From positions 30,466 to 94,465 of the forward strand of contig DASVLP010000070.1 in assembly GCA_036384795.1 (NCBI GenBank): DNA of 64,000 nt. The letters run 5' to 3'. Every line of letters begins with the position of its first letter. Position 1 is the first letter of the stretch. The translations under genes and the position numbers were made by a program. Below, one piece after another: positions 45,878 to 54,623 of this stretch. The stretch is from Andeanibacterium sp036384795. GTDB lineage: Bacteria; Pseudomonadota; Alphaproteobacteria; Sphingomonadales; Sphingomonadaceae. A model generated the notes under the pieces. It saw only the letters and a list, made by a program, of their open reading frames with translations, searched no databases and was not told where the DNA came from.

Positions 45878-46486
45878 TCAGAAGCTCCAGCCCTTCGGCG
45901 CGGCGAACTCAGGCAATGCCGGAATCCCCATCTCGGCAAGCGGCACCAGCGGGACGTCGCCGCCGGTCTTGCGTCCGGCGGCAAGCCGCGTCACGCCGCG
46001 GGAGATCAGCCCGGTCACCACCCGGGCGTTTTCCGCCAGCCGCGCCGCGAGCGCTGCCGGCAGCTGCTCGATCGCCCCGTCCACGATCAGCAAGGTGAAC
46101 TCTCCGTGCTTGCGGGCCTTGGCTTGCGCCGCATCGGGCAGGACAACCTCGAGCGTGCCGACCAGCGGGCGCAGCAGCTCGGCCAGATAGCCGCTGCCGC
46201 CGTCGACCAGCAGCGCCTTGTCGGCCAGGGTCGGCGCGGCTTCCTCGAGCATCCGCCCCTGAACCAGCGGAGCGGCGAGGTAGCGCCCGTTGCCGAGCGG
46301 AATGGCGCGGTCGACATAGGCGTACTTGCGCGCGGTTTCGGGCACGAAATCCTCGCGCGGCACCGCAGCCATGCGCTCGAGCACGAAGCCGGCGGTCACG
46401 CCGCTTGTGCGCAACTGGCTGTCGATCATCGCTTTTCGGGCGGCCGCCTGTTCCCGGGCCACCGAACGTTCTTCCACGATAGTCAC
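45878..46486 (-). CDS. Protein-L-isoaspartate O-methyltransferase family protein (possibly degenerate)
   Basis: PCMT-fold protein, in the family that repairs isoaspartyl residues using SAM. The 202-residue product has the family start ARKAMIDSQLRTSGVT, MAAVPREDFVPETARKYAYVDRAIPLGNGRYLAAPLVQGRMLEEA, and the C-terminal GDVPLVPLAEMGIPALPEF. The SAM loop reads LLVDGGSGYLAELL, without the usual E-x-G-T-G-S-G-Y lead-in, so catalytic activity is doubtful. I propose a GTG start at 46486 (GGAAAG upstream); the frame to 46576 is longer but has a poor N-terminus. It lies 2 bases upstream of tolC. Confidence 0.8.
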   Translation of the reverse strand: MTIVEERSVAREQAAARKAMIDSQLRTSGVTAGFVLERMAAVPREDFVPETARKYAYVDRAIPLGNGRYLAAPLVQGRMLEEAAPTLADKALLVDGGSGYLAELLRPLVGTLEVVLPDAAQAKARKHGEFTLLIVDGAIEQLPAALAARLAENARVVTGLISRGVTRLAAGRKTGGDVPLVPLAEMGIPALPEFAAPKGWSF

Positions 46487-46636
46487 GTGCTTTCCACATC
46501 CCGCAGGTTTCGGCGGTCTGTAGGCGGAACGCCGCTGGAGGCCAAGCGCCTTTGCATGCGCTAATCGACCAAACACGAACCGGGCCCGACAAGGGTTCTG
46601 GCGCTTTTCGCCTCAACGAGGGTATTGCCGCGGCCG

Positions 46637-47896
46637 ATGGACGTTGCCGAACCGGAGCTGGCTCAGCCGCGGGTTGCGCTGAGCACGGTGCTCGCCTCGA
46701 TCGTGGGGCTGTGGCTGTGCTATTTCGTGCTGACCACGGTCCGCGCGCAGATTCTCGATCTCGGCTTCGAGATCGAACTGCTGTGGCGCCGCCTGCTGGT
46801 GTCGCTGATCGGGGTCGTGGTCACGTTCGCGATGTGGCTGATCCTGCGGCTGTTCGACCACCGGCCGCTGTGGATGCAGATCGCCGCCGCGCTGATCGTC
46901 GCGGCGCCGGTCTCGGTGGTTCTCGCGCAGGTCAATCGGCTGATGTTCAACGACGTCGAGCCCAAGGTGCTCGAGCGGCTCGGCGAAAAGCAGGGGGTGC
47001 GGGTGCGCCGCGACGACAGCGGCAACATCATGGTCGACGTGCCGCTGTCGCGCTTCCAGGGGCTGCCGACGCTAGCCCCGGCCAAGGACGACGCGAGCAC
47101 GTCGTCGGTGACCGACATGCCCGACGCGGTGAGCGTATCGACGGGGGCGAGCGAAGACGGCGGCGTGCAGCAGATCACCGAGATCGCGCTGGGGCGCTAT
47201 TTCCTGATGCTCGCGTGGTGCTCGCTGTACCTCGCGCTGCTCGCGGGCGAGCAGGCGCGCGGGGCCGAACGCCGCGAAGGCGCCTTCCGCCGCGCGGCCA
47301 AGGCGGCCGAGCTGCGCTCGCTGCGCTACCAGGTCAATCCGCACTTCCTGTTCAACACCCTCAACTCGCTTTCCGCGCTGGTGCTCACCGGCCGCGCGGA
47401 GCAGGCCGAGGCGATGATCCAGACGATCTCGACGTTCTACCGCCACAGCCTGTCCGACGATCCGACCGCCGACGTGCCGCTGAGCGAGGAATTCGCGCTG
47501 CAGCGGCTCTACCTCGACATCGAGGCGGTGCGCTTTCCCGAACGGCTGGTGGCGGCGTTCGAGCTGCCGGAGGCGCTCGCGGACGCGCGGGTGCCGGGGA
47601 TGATCCTCCAGCCGCTGGTCGAGAACTCGGTCAAGCACGCGCTCGCCCCGTCCGCCGGCAAAGTGACGATCACGCTGGCCGCGCGCGAGGAATACGGCCG
47701 CCTGGTAATCACCGTCTCCGACGACGGCCGCCGCGCGCCGCGCGATGGCGCCGCGTCGGCCGGCCACGGCATCGGCCTCGCCAACGTCCGCGATCGGCTG
47801 GCCGCGCGCTTCGGCGAACAGGCCAGCATCGTCTCCGGCCCGACCGGCGCCGGTTACGCCACCCACATCCGGATCCCGCTGCAGCACGATGATTGA
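46637..47896 (+). CDS. LytS/YehU-type sensor histidine kinase
   Basis: Membrane kinase partner of the LytTR regulator encoded next. The 419-residue product has about three transmembrane helices near the N-terminus (VLASIVGLWLCYFVLTTVRA; LLVSLIGVVVTFAMWLILRLF; IAAALIVAAPVSVVL), a periplasmic or linker segment and a further helix (YFLMLAWCSLYLALL). The His_kinase domain has the phospho-acceptor in YQVNPHFLFNTLNSL, N-box VENSVKHAL and an ATPase glycine box GHGIGLANVRDRL. ATG 46637 is chosen; a TTG at 46625 would add four residues. It overlaps the regulator gene by 8 bases, so translation is coupled. Confidence 0.92.
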   Translation: MDVAEPELAQPRVALSTVLASIVGLWLCYFVLTTVRAQILDLGFEIELLWRRLLVSLIGVVVTFAMWLILRLFDHRPLWMQIAAALIVAAPVSVVLAQVNRLMFNDVEPKVLERLGEKQGVRVRRDDSGNIMVDVPLSRFQGLPTLAPAKDDASTSSVTDMPDAVSVSTGASEDGGVQQITEIALGRYFLMLAWCSLYLALLAGEQARGAERREGAFRRAAKAAELRSLRYQVNPHFLFNTLNSLSALVLTGRAEQAEAMIQTISTFYRHSLSDDPTADVPLSEEFALQRLYLDIEAVRFPERLVAAFELPEALADARVPGMILQPLVENSVKHALAPSAGKVTITLAAREEYGRLVITVSDDGRRAPRDGAASAGHGIGLANVRDRLAARFGEQASIVSGPTGAGYATHIRIPLQHDD

Positions 47897-48626
47897 GGCC
47901 CCCCGCCCTCCGCTCAGGACCCTGATCGTCGACGACGAGCCGCTCGCGGTGGAGCGGATGCAGGTGATCTGCGCGAAGCTCCCGGAGCTCGCGGTGGTCG
48001 GCACCGCGAGCGACGGCGGCGCGGCGCTGCGGCTCGCCGAGGCGCTGCGCCCCGATCTGCTGCTGCTCGACATGACGATGCCCGAGCTCGACGGGCTGGC
48101 GGTCGCGCGGGCGCTCGGCCGGAGCGAACATCCGCCCGCGGTGATCTTCGTGACCGCGCACGACAACTTCGCGGTCGAGGCGTTCGACCTCGAAGCGGTC
48201 GACTATGTGCTGAAGCCGGTCGCCCCCGAGCGGTTGGGGCGCGCGATCGCCCGCGCGGTGGCGCGGCACGGGGAGCCGCGGGCGAAGGAAGGCGAATGGC
48301 TGGGTGAACTATGGGTTCCGCATCGCTCGGAACTGATCCGGATCGAGGCGGCGCAAGTCGAGCGGATCGACGCCGAACGCGATTACGTGAGGTTGCACGT
48401 CGGCGGATCGAACTACCTGCTGCTGCAGACGATCGCCGGGCTCGAGGCGCGGCTCGATCCCGAGCGGTTCATCCGCATCCATCGCTCGTGCATCGTGCGG
48501 CGCGACCGGATCAGGGGCTTGCGGCACGAGGGGCTCGGGGTCTGGTCGGTCGAGCTGGCCGACGGCGAGGCCTTGCGCATCGGGCGGACTTATCTGGCGA
48601 AAGTGAAGGCCATGGCCGGCCGCTGA
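47889..48626 (+). CDS. LytTR family DNA-binding response regulator
   Basis: Response regulator of the LytS-type kinase. The 245-residue product has a receiver domain (TLIVDDEPLAVERM, phospho-acceptor Asp61 in LLLDMTMPELDG, VTAHDNFAVEAFDLEAVDYVLKPV) and a C-terminal LytTR domain (GELWVPHRSELIRIEAAQVERIDAERDYVRLHV, then RFIRIHRSCIVRRDRI). The ATG overlaps the kinase stop by 8 bases. Targets are unknown; LytTR binding sites are direct repeats that I did not find nearby. Confidence 0.95.
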   Translation: MIEAPRPPLRTLIVDDEPLAVERMQVICAKLPELAVVGTASDGGAALRLAEALRPDLLLLDMTMPELDGLAVARALGRSEHPPAVIFVTAHDNFAVEAFDLEAVDYVLKPVAPERLGRAIARAVARHGEPRAKEGEWLGELWVPHRSELIRIEAAQVERIDAERDYVRLHVGGSNYLLLQTIAGLEARLDPERFIRIHRSCIVRRDRIRGLRHEGLGVWSVELADGEALRIGRTYLAKVKAMAGR

Positions 48627-48696
48627 TCCTCGCCCGGTCCCGCGACCGGGCCGATCTGTGGGAACTGCCGACCATGGCCCCTTCGCCCGGCCGAAG

Positions 48697-49032
48697 TCAC
48701 GGGACTGTGTTTGCCCCGGCCGGAGAATGCGCCGGCTGGCCGCCGGCTTTTTGCCGATCGAACAGCGCGGCAAGCTTGCGCCCGATCTCTTGCTTGGCCT
48801 GCTTGACGCACTCGTGGGCTTCCGGGGAGGGGAGCCGGGTGCCGGTGACGGCGGAATTCACGCCGCACACCTGCTTGGCAGCCTTGTCGATCCGCTGCTC
48901 GAGCTTCTTCTGCCCTTGCGGGGTCGACAGGTCGAGGTCGTCGTACGGCACCGCGAGCGATTCGGCGATCGCCGGCTGGGCGGCCAGCAGCGCACCGGCG
49001 GCCGCCGCGAAAATGAGTGGCATGAGTCGCAT
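48697..49032 (-). CDS. UrcA family secreted protein
   Basis: Small periplasmic protein of a sphingomonad-rich family with unknown function. The 111-residue product has a signal peptide (MPLIFAAAAGALLAAQPAIA) and the UrcA pattern: VPYDDLDLSTPQGQKKLEQRIDKAAKQVCG, RLPSPEAHECVKQAKQEI, with two cysteines likely to form a disulfide. The ATG at 49032 has a good AGGAGG ribosome binding site; the frame to 49050 adds six residues. It lies downstream of the LytTR regulator gene on the opposite strand, facing it with a 70-bp gap. Confidence 0.88.
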   Translation of the reverse strand: MRLMPLIFAAAAGALLAAQPAIAESLAVPYDDLDLSTPQGQKKLEQRIDKAAKQVCGVNSAVTGTRLPSPEAHECVKQAKQEIGRKLAALFDRQKAGGQPAHSPAGANTVP

Positions 49033-49219
49033 TTGTTCGATCCTCCTCACCGATCTTCCTGCCCTTGAAGATCACGATAACGCTGCGGCGGCCGTCCGCA
49101 GCAGCGGGTCGACGGCGAGTCGAAGCTGCTCGACGAGCCGAACGGAGGCCGGACGAATGTCCCGCTGCAGGCGACGAACGGCATTTGGCGAACCGGGTGA
49201 ACGGGCGCACATTGGCTCG

Positions 49220-49486
49220 ATGGCGATTCTCGTCACATTCCTGCTCGGGATCGGCAACTTCGCGTTCCACGGCGCCATCCTCGACGGCCGGCACCGGCTG
49301 CTGTCCGCCCTGCCGGGGTTCTTCCGGCTGCTCGGCGGCCGTGCGAGCCTGATCGCCGAATTCGCGGTCCTGCTCGCCGCGATGCTGTTCGTCGCGAACG
49401 GCCATACCGGATGGGGTTGGGCCTATTTCGCCTACACCGTGCTGAACGCCGCGGCGGCCTGGCTGTTGCTGTCGCTGCGCCCGTAG
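49220..49486 (+). CDS. Small membrane protein, unknown function
   Basis: No family recognised. The 88-residue product has a hydrophobic N-terminal helix (ILVTFLLGIGNFAFHGAIL), a basic loop (DGRHRLLSALPGFFRLLGG) and two further helices (ASLIAEFAVLLAAMLFVA and WAYFAYTVLNAAAAWLLLSL), suggesting three or four membrane passes. The ATG at 49220 has no strong ribosome binding site. A 187-bp gap separates it from the UrcA gene, with no visible element. Confidence 0.7.
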   Translation: MAILVTFLLGIGNFAFHGAILDGRHRLLSALPGFFRLLGGRASLIAEFAVLLAAMLFVANGHTGWGWAYFAYTVLNAAAAWLLLSLRP

Positions 49487-49539
49487 CGGCGCGCCTGCGG
49501 CGTTGCCCTGCCCGCCGGACCTGCTAACCACAAACGGCG

Positions 49540-50397
49540 ATGACCCAACGCACGTTGCTGTTCCACATATCGGACATCCACTTCGGGCTCGAAGACGATC
49601 GCGCGCTCGACTGGGCGATTCAGGAGATCGCCGAGAAGCGACCGGCCGCGGTGGTGATCACCGGCGACCTGACGATGCGCGCGCGGCATCGCGAATTCGC
49701 CGCGGCGTGCCACTGGATTCGCTCGCTCGACGTGCCGGTGACGGTCGAGATCGGCAATCATGACCTGCCCTATTTCAATCTGATCGAGCGGTTCGTGAAC
49801 CCATACAAGCGCTTCCGGGACATCCAGCGGCTGGTCGAGCGAAAGATCGACCTTGCGGGCCTTGCGATCGTGCCGTTGAAGACGGTGCGCCGCTGGCAGC
49901 CGCGCTGGCCCTGGTCGCACGGCTGGGTGACCGAGCAGGCGCTGGAGAACACGCTGACCGCGATCGACCGGCTGCCCTCGGGCACTCGGGCGCTGGTCGC
50001 CTGCCATCATCCGCTGGTCGAGGCCGGCACCCGCGGCAAGGCGTGGACCCGCGGCGGCGACCGCGCGCTCGCCGAGCTCGCCCGGCGCAACGTGCTCGCG
50101 ACGCTCAGTGGGCACGTCCATGACGCCTTCGACATCACCGCGCAGACGCCCGAAGGCCCGATGCGGATGATCGGCGCCGGGACTTTGTCGCAGCGCGTGC
50201 GCTCGACCCCGCAAAGCTTCAACGAGCTCACCTGGGACGGCAGCAGCCTGGAAGTCTGCGTGCGCAACATCGCCGATATTCCGACCGCAGCGATGCAGGT
50301 CCGCCAAGTGCCGGAGGACGCGCTTCCGCCCCGCGCGCCAGGCGAGCCGATCGCGCCGGTCAAGGCCGTGCCGCGCCTCGATCCCCCGGTCCATTGA
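49540..50397 (+). CDS. Metallophosphoesterase (calcineurin-like, cyclic-nucleotide PDE type)
   Basis: Two-metal phosphoesterase; related to class III cyclic nucleotide phosphodiesterases and other calcineurin-like enzymes, substrate unknown. The 285-residue product has the metal motifs in order: HISDIHFGLED, VVITGDLTMRA, VEIGNHDLPY, ACHHPLVEAG and SGHVHDAFD. C-terminal part is Pro/Ala-rich. It is a single gene 33 bases upstream of the CHASE3-type kinase gene, with which it may share a transcript. Confidence 0.92.
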   Translation: MTQRTLLFHISDIHFGLEDDRALDWAIQEIAEKRPAAVVITGDLTMRARHREFAAACHWIRSLDVPVTVEIGNHDLPYFNLIERFVNPYKRFRDIQRLVERKIDLAGLAIVPLKTVRRWQPRWPWSHGWVTEQALENTLTAIDRLPSGTRALVACHHPLVEAGTRGKAWTRGGDRALAELARRNVLATLSGHVHDAFDITAQTPEGPMRMIGAGTLSQRVRSTPQSFNELTWDGSSLEVCVRNIADIPTAAMQVRQVPEDALPPRAPGEPIAPVKAVPRLDPPVH

Positions 50398-50430
50398 GCG
50401 CCGCGAGCCAACCCTTTTCAAGGAGTGAGA

Positions 50431-51933
50431 ATGAACGTTTCGCCGGGACGTGTGCAGCTCGATCGCGGGGTCGCGCGCGCGCTCATCGCGCTCACCTCGC
50501 TGGGCTTCCTCGCCCTCGTGGCGGCGGGCGGGGCGGCGGCGTGGCTGCAGGTGCGCAATCAGGACAATTCGCGCTGGGTCGAGCACACGCTCGATGTCGA
50601 AGCGCGGATCAACGAATTCGCGATGATGAACGAACGCGTCGAAACCGGCCGGCGCGGTTATATCTTCTCGCGCCAGGACAGTTTCCGGCGGGTGTTCCAG
50701 CAGGCCGCCGCCACTTTGCCTCGCATGTTGGACGAGCTCGACCGTCTCACCCACGATAACCCGGCGGAGCAGCGGCGCCTGGCCCAACTGCGGCAGCTGA
50801 TCGCCGAAAAGCAGCTGCTGCAGCAGGAAACCGTCGCGGCCATGCGAGCGGGCGGCACGGTTTCTCCGGTCGCGTTCGAGAACGACCGCGGAGTTGCGAT
50901 CACCCGCCAAATCCGCGGGCTGGCGCACGAGATGCGCGCCGAGGAGCAGCGCCTGCTGGTGGAACGGGCGGAAAGCCAGCGGGCGACGCTGCGGGTGTTC
51001 TATGTCGTGCTCGGCCTGACGGGCGCGATCCTGATTCTTGTCGCCGGGACCACGATCTTCGTGATGCTGCGCTACACGCGCGAGCTCACCGCATCGCGCG
51101 CCGAGCTTCACCGGCTGAACGAAGGACTCGAGGACGTGGTCCAGGAACGCACGGCCGATCTTCAGCGCGCGAACCAGGAAATCCAGCGCTTCGCCTACAT
51201 CGTCAGCCACGATTTGCGCTCGCCGCTGGTCAATGTGATGGGCTTCACCGCCGAGCTCGACGCCGCCCGCGCGACGACCAGCACGTTTCTTGCCGGCCTT
51301 GCGGCCGATCATCCGACGCTGGTCGATCCAGAGGTGCGGACGGCGGTGGACGAAGATCTGCCCGAGGCGATCGGCTTCATCCGCACGTCGACCCAGAAGA
51401 TGGACCGGTTGATCAACGCGATCCTGCGGCTTTCCCGCGAGGGCCGCCGAACTCTCACCCCCGAACGCATCGGCATGACCGCGCTGGTTCAGGGAATCGC
51501 GGACAGCCTGCATCACCGCGCGACCGAAGTCGGGGCGGAAATCACCGTCGAGCCGCTGCCGGATATCGTCAGCGATCGCCTGGCGTTGGAGCAGATCCTC
51601 TCCAACCTGGTGGAGAACGCGGTCAAGTATCTCAGCCCGGGCCGCCCCGGATTCGTGCGGGTATCCGGCAGACGAGAGCGCGACCGCGTGATCTACGAGG
51701 TTTCGGACAACGGCCGGGGCATCGATCCCAAGGACCACGAGCGGATTTTCGACCTGTTCCGCCGCTCCGGCGCGCAGGACCGGCCGGGCGAAGGCATCGG
51801 CCTCGCGCACGTGCGCACCCTCGCCTATCGCCTGGGCGGCGTAATCGACGTGAAATCGGAGCTTGACCAAGGCGCGGTCTTTCGGCTTTCCCTGCCGCCG
51901 AATTTACGCGACGGGGAGCCGATCGATGACTGA
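50431..51933 (+). CDS. Sensor histidine kinase with CHASE3-type extracellular domain
   Basis: Membrane-bound kinase of the cassette 50431-53400. The 500-residue product has an N-terminal transmembrane helix (IALTSLGFLALVAAGGAAAWL) and an extracytosolic CHASE3-like four-helix domain (VEARINEFAMMNERVETGRRGYIFS to about residue 190). A second transmembrane helix (VFYVVLGLTGAILILVAGTTIFVML) and a coiled coil follow. The HisKA phospho-acceptor is in RFAYIVSHDLRSPLVNV, then the HATPase (LVENAVKYLS, DNGRGIDPKD, GEGIGLAHVR). ATG 50431 follows an AGGAG ribosome binding site. Its stop overlaps the response-regulator start by 8 bases. The signal is unknown. Confidence 0.93.
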   Translation: MNVSPGRVQLDRGVARALIALTSLGFLALVAAGGAAAWLQVRNQDNSRWVEHTLDVEARINEFAMMNERVETGRRGYIFSRQDSFRRVFQQAAATLPRMLDELDRLTHDNPAEQRRLAQLRQLIAEKQLLQQETVAAMRAGGTVSPVAFENDRGVAITRQIRGLAHEMRAEEQRLLVERAESQRATLRVFYVVLGLTGAILILVAGTTIFVMLRYTRELTASRAELHRLNEGLEDVVQERTADLQRANQEIQRFAYIVSHDLRSPLVNVMGFTAELDAARATTSTFLAGLAADHPTLVDPEVRTAVDEDLPEAIGFIRTSTQKMDRLINAILRLSREGRRTLTPERIGMTALVQGIADSLHHRATEVGAEITVEPLPDIVSDRLALEQILSNLVENAVKYLSPGRPGFVRVSGRRERDRVIYEVSDNGRGIDPKDHERIFDLFRRSGAQDRPGEGIGLAHVRTLAYRLGGVIDVKSELDQGAVFRLSLPPNLRDGEPIDD

Positions 51934-52372
51934 CCAGCAGCCGGTGAACATCGTCATGATCGAAGACGACGAAGGACACGCGCGCCTGATCGAGAAGAAC
52001 ATCCGCCGCGCCGGTATCTCCAACACCATCCACCATTATGCCGACGGCACCTCGGCCCTGGATTTCCTGTTCAACGCGCCCGAAGGCCCGGCCCAGAACG
52101 GTCCGGCGATGGTCCTGCTCGACCTGAACCTTCCCGACATGAGCGGGGTCGACATTCTTGCCCGCATCAAGTCCGACGCGCTGCTCAAGCGCACCCCGGT
52201 GGTCGTCCTCACGACCACCGACGACAAAGTCGAGATTCAGCGCTGTTACGACTTGGGCTGCAATGTCTACATCACCAAGCCCGTGAATTACGAGAACTTT
52301 GCCGCGGCGATCCGGCAGCTCGGGCTGTTCCTGTCGGTGATCCAGATTCCCGATCCGAGCGAGTCCGATTGA
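51926..52372 (+). CDS. Single-domain response regulator (Rcp1-like)
   Basis: Stand-alone receiver that would take phosphate from the kinase at 50431. The 148-residue product is one receiver domain: VNIVMIEDDEGHARLIEKNI, phospho-acceptor Asp66 in VLLDLNLPDMSG, VVVLTTTDDKVEIQRCYDLGCNVYITKPVNYENF. Length and the insertion before Asp66 resemble the Rcp1 family that works with bacteriophytochrome-type kinases. It starts inside the kinase gene (8-base overlap) and ends overlapping the TTG of the next gene, so all three are one translational unit. Confidence 0.94.
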   Translation: MTDQQPVNIVMIEDDEGHARLIEKNIRRAGISNTIHHYADGTSALDFLFNAPEGPAQNGPAMVLLDLNLPDMSGVDILARIKSDALLKRTPVVVLTTTDDKVEIQRCYDLGCNVYITKPVNYENFAAAIRQLGLFLSVIQIPDPSESD

Positions 52373-53400
52373 GCGACTCCCCGAGCATCCTCTATATCGA
52401 TGACGACGAAGGCCTGCGGCGGCTGTTCGAGCGGTCGCTGACGCGTCGCGGCTTCCATGTCAGCCTGGCGGCGAACGGCAGCGAGGGCGTCGCGATGGCG
52501 CGCGCGGGCAGTTACGACCTGATCGCGATCGATCACTACATGCCCGGGCAGGACGGCCTCGCAACGCTCGAGGCGTTGCGCGCGATCGAGGATTGTCCGC
52601 CGATCGTCTACGTCACCGGATCGGACGAGACCCGCATCGCGGTCGCCGCGTTGAAGGCCGGCGCAGCGGATTACATCGTCAAGGCGATGGGACCCGATTT
52701 CTTCGACTTGCTCGCCAACACCTTCCATCAGGTGCTCGACAAAGTCCGCCTGAAATCCGCCAAGGAGCACGTGGAGGAGAAGCTGCGCGCCAGCAATGCG
52801 CGGCTCGAAGCTTTGCTGCGCGAAGTGAATCACCGGGTCGCCAACAGCCTGCAGCTGGTCTCGGCGTTCGTACAGATGCAGGGCAACCTGCTGAAGGACG
52901 AAGCGGCGCAGACCGCGCTGCGCGAAACCCAGCAGCGCATCCAGGCGATCGCCCAGGTTCACCGGCGGCTGTATTTCTCGGGCGACGTCGATGTCGTGTC
53001 GATGGACGATTATCTGAACGCGCTGGTGATCGAGCTGGAGCAGACCTGGTCGACGCCCGCCTCGCCCCGCGCGCTCGTGCTGCAGGCCGAGCCGATCAAG
53101 CTCAAGACCGAGCGGGCGATGTCGCTCGGCGTGATCGTCAACGAGCTGGTCAGCAATGCCTGTAAATACGCCTATCCCGCCGGATCCGCGGGCGAAGTGC
53201 GGATCACGCTGGCGCGCAGCGGCGATGACGGCATGCGCCTGTGCGTCGAGGACGACGGCGCCGGATTCCCGGCGGACGGGACGATCAAGGGAACGGGGCT
53301 CGGCACCAAGCTGATCAACGCGATGGCGGCGAGCCTCAATGCGCAAGTGAGCTACGTATCGAACGCCGGGGTGCGGGCGATGGTCGAGGCGAGCTGCTAA
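52369..53400 (+). CDS. Receiver-HisKA_2 kinase with HRxxN motif (PhyR-activating-kinase-like)
   Basis: Soluble hybrid: an N-terminal receiver (ILYIDDDEGLRRLF, Asp55 in LIAIDHYMPG, Lys105) followed by a HWE/HisKA_2-type kinase with phospho-acceptor His155 in EVNHRVANSLQLVSAFVQMQ, and a HATPase (VNELVSNACKYAY, DDGAGFPADG, GTGLGTKLINAMA). The residues H-R-V-A-N match the HRxxN motif of the Pak (PhyR-activating kinase) group described in Sphingomonas, so a link to the general stress response is inferred. The 343-residue frame starts with TTG at 52369, overlapping the upstream stop as TTGA; no better start is visible. No phyR, nepR or ecfG is in the window. Confidence 0.88.
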   Translation: MSDSPSILYIDDDEGLRRLFERSLTRRGFHVSLAANGSEGVAMARAGSYDLIAIDHYMPGQDGLATLEALRAIEDCPPIVYVTGSDETRIAVAALKAGAADYIVKAMGPDFFDLLANTFHQVLDKVRLKSAKEHVEEKLRASNARLEALLREVNHRVANSLQLVSAFVQMQGNLLKDEAAQTALRETQQRIQAIAQVHRRLYFSGDVDVVSMDDYLNALVIELEQTWSTPASPRALVLQAEPIKLKTERAMSLGVIVNELVSNACKYAYPAGSAGEVRITLARSGDDGMRLCVEDDGAGFPADGTIKGTGLGTKLINAMAASLNAQVSYVSNAGVRAMVEASC

Positions 53401-53419
53401 CCGCGGCCGCTGGCCTGCC

Positions 53420-54484
53420 TCATCTCGCTTCGCGCGCCTCGCGCACGACCTGTTGTATTGCGTCGATCACTGCTTGCGGCTTCATGTGCTGCATGTCGTG
53501 ACCCGAACCCGGCACCCGTTCGTTGACGCCTCGGGACGACAGCGCCGCAAGCTCGTCGTGGCCGCGGTTCCATTCGGCCTCCTCGGCCGGGATTTCGGCG
53601 CGGGCGGCGGCAGGATAATCCGGCGGAGCGCCGAATACGGTACGGGTCAGCACGATCAGCGGCATGTTGCCGTAGTTGCGCACGGGGTTGATCGCGAGCT
53701 TCGAATTGCGCGCGAGCATCTCGAGCGAATTGCCGGAGAGGATCGTGTCCCATGCTGCGACGAGCGCCTCGGGCTTGGCCTGCGCGATCATCCGTTCGCG
53801 CACGGCAATCAGCTCCGGCGGGTCGCTCGCCGGCCATTGCGGATGCAGGCAGCGGTCCGGATCGGGCCCACCCTGGCGCAAGGTCCCCGCGCGCAGGGCG
53901 GCCTCGCACTTGCGCAGAATCGGTCCGAGCATGTCGGGCATCGAAGCCATATACGCCACCTGCCCAGGCGAGACTCGGGCGAGCCGTTCCTGCTCGTCGG
54001 GAAACGAAGGGTCGACCAGCACCATTCCCGCGACGGCTTTCGGCTGGCGATCGGCCAGCAGCAGGCTTTCGAAACCGCCCGCCGAATGGCCGACGAGCAC
54101 GTAAGGGCCCGCGATGCCGCCGGCCTTGAGCGCCGCGGCAAGATCGTCCGCGCTTTCGGCGATCGTCTGCGGCTTGGGTGGGGGATCGCTCAGCCCGAAG
54201 CCGGCACGGTCCCAGGCGCAGGTGCGAGTCGTTCGGGCGACCGCCGGCTGAATTCCGCTCCAGGTTCCGCTCCAGTCGCCGGCGCCGGCGGTGAAGATCA
54301 CCGTCGGGCTGCCCTCGCCCATGCACACGAAATGAATCGCGCGGCCATCCGGCAGGCGCGCCGTGTCTCGCGTGCTGGCGTAAGGGATCAGCGATCTGTC
54401 GACCGCCGGCGCGGCTTGCTGGGCGGCAAGCGGCCCCGTCGTCAGCAATGTCGCCAATACCGTCGCGATAGCTTTTGCGCGCAT
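53420..54484 (-). CDS. Secreted alpha/beta hydrolase
   Basis: Predicted periplasmic serine hydrolase of unknown substrate. The 354-residue product has a signal peptide (AIATVLATLLTTGPLAAQ) and an alpha/beta hydrolase fold: VIFTAGAGDWSGTWSGI (oxyanion strand), CAWDRAGFGLSDPPP, nucleophile elbow VLVGHSAGGFESLL, GMVLVDPSFPDEQ and the catalytic His in PGSGHDMQHMKP. The ATG at 54484 has a GGAGGGG ribosome binding site; the frame to 54826 is antisense to rpsI. It converges on the HRxxN kinase gene with 19 bases between stops. Confidence 0.88.
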   Translation of the reverse strand: MRAKAIATVLATLLTTGPLAAQQAAPAVDRSLIPYASTRDTARLPDGRAIHFVCMGEGSPTVIFTAGAGDWSGTWSGIQPAVARTTRTCAWDRAGFGLSDPPPKPQTIAESADDLAAALKAGGIAGPYVLVGHSAGGFESLLLADRQPKAVAGMVLVDPSFPDEQERLARVSPGQVAYMASMPDMLGPILRKCEAALRAGTLRQGGPDPDRCLHPQWPASDPPELIAVRERMIAQAKPEALVAAWDTILSGNSLEMLARNSKLAINPVRNYGNMPLIVLTRTVFGAPPDYPAAARAEIPAEEAEWNRGHDELAALSSRGVNERVPGSGHDMQHMKPQAVIDAIQQVVREAREAR

Positions 54485-54570
54485 GACCCCCTCCGTTGAG
54501 CGCAGGCTATCGCGCGGCGCCCCCAGGGGAAAGCACACGATGTGTATCGAGTTGTATCGCAGCGCGATGC

Positions 54571-54599
54571 AAAAAGGGCGGCCCCGCGGGACCGCCCTT
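54571..54599 (-). terminator. Rho-independent terminator of rplM-rpsI
   Basis: In the minus-strand transcript AAGGGCGG pairs with CCGCCCTT (8-bp stem, with further GC pairing in the loop) and is followed by TTTTT. It lies 24 bases after the rpsI stop. This is the best intrinsic terminator in the window. Confidence 0.92.
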
Positions 54600-54623
54600 C
54601 GTGGTTTGAGATATCGAGCCCGA

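Noticed and set aside
49432..51870. 812-codon minus-strand open frame
   Set aside because: Antisense to the metallophosphoesterase and the CHASE3-type kinase, both with intact motifs; composition is typical of a shadow frame.
52288..53346. 352-codon minus-strand open frame
   Set aside because: Antisense to the receiver-HRxxN kinase; no motifs, signal or ribosome binding site.
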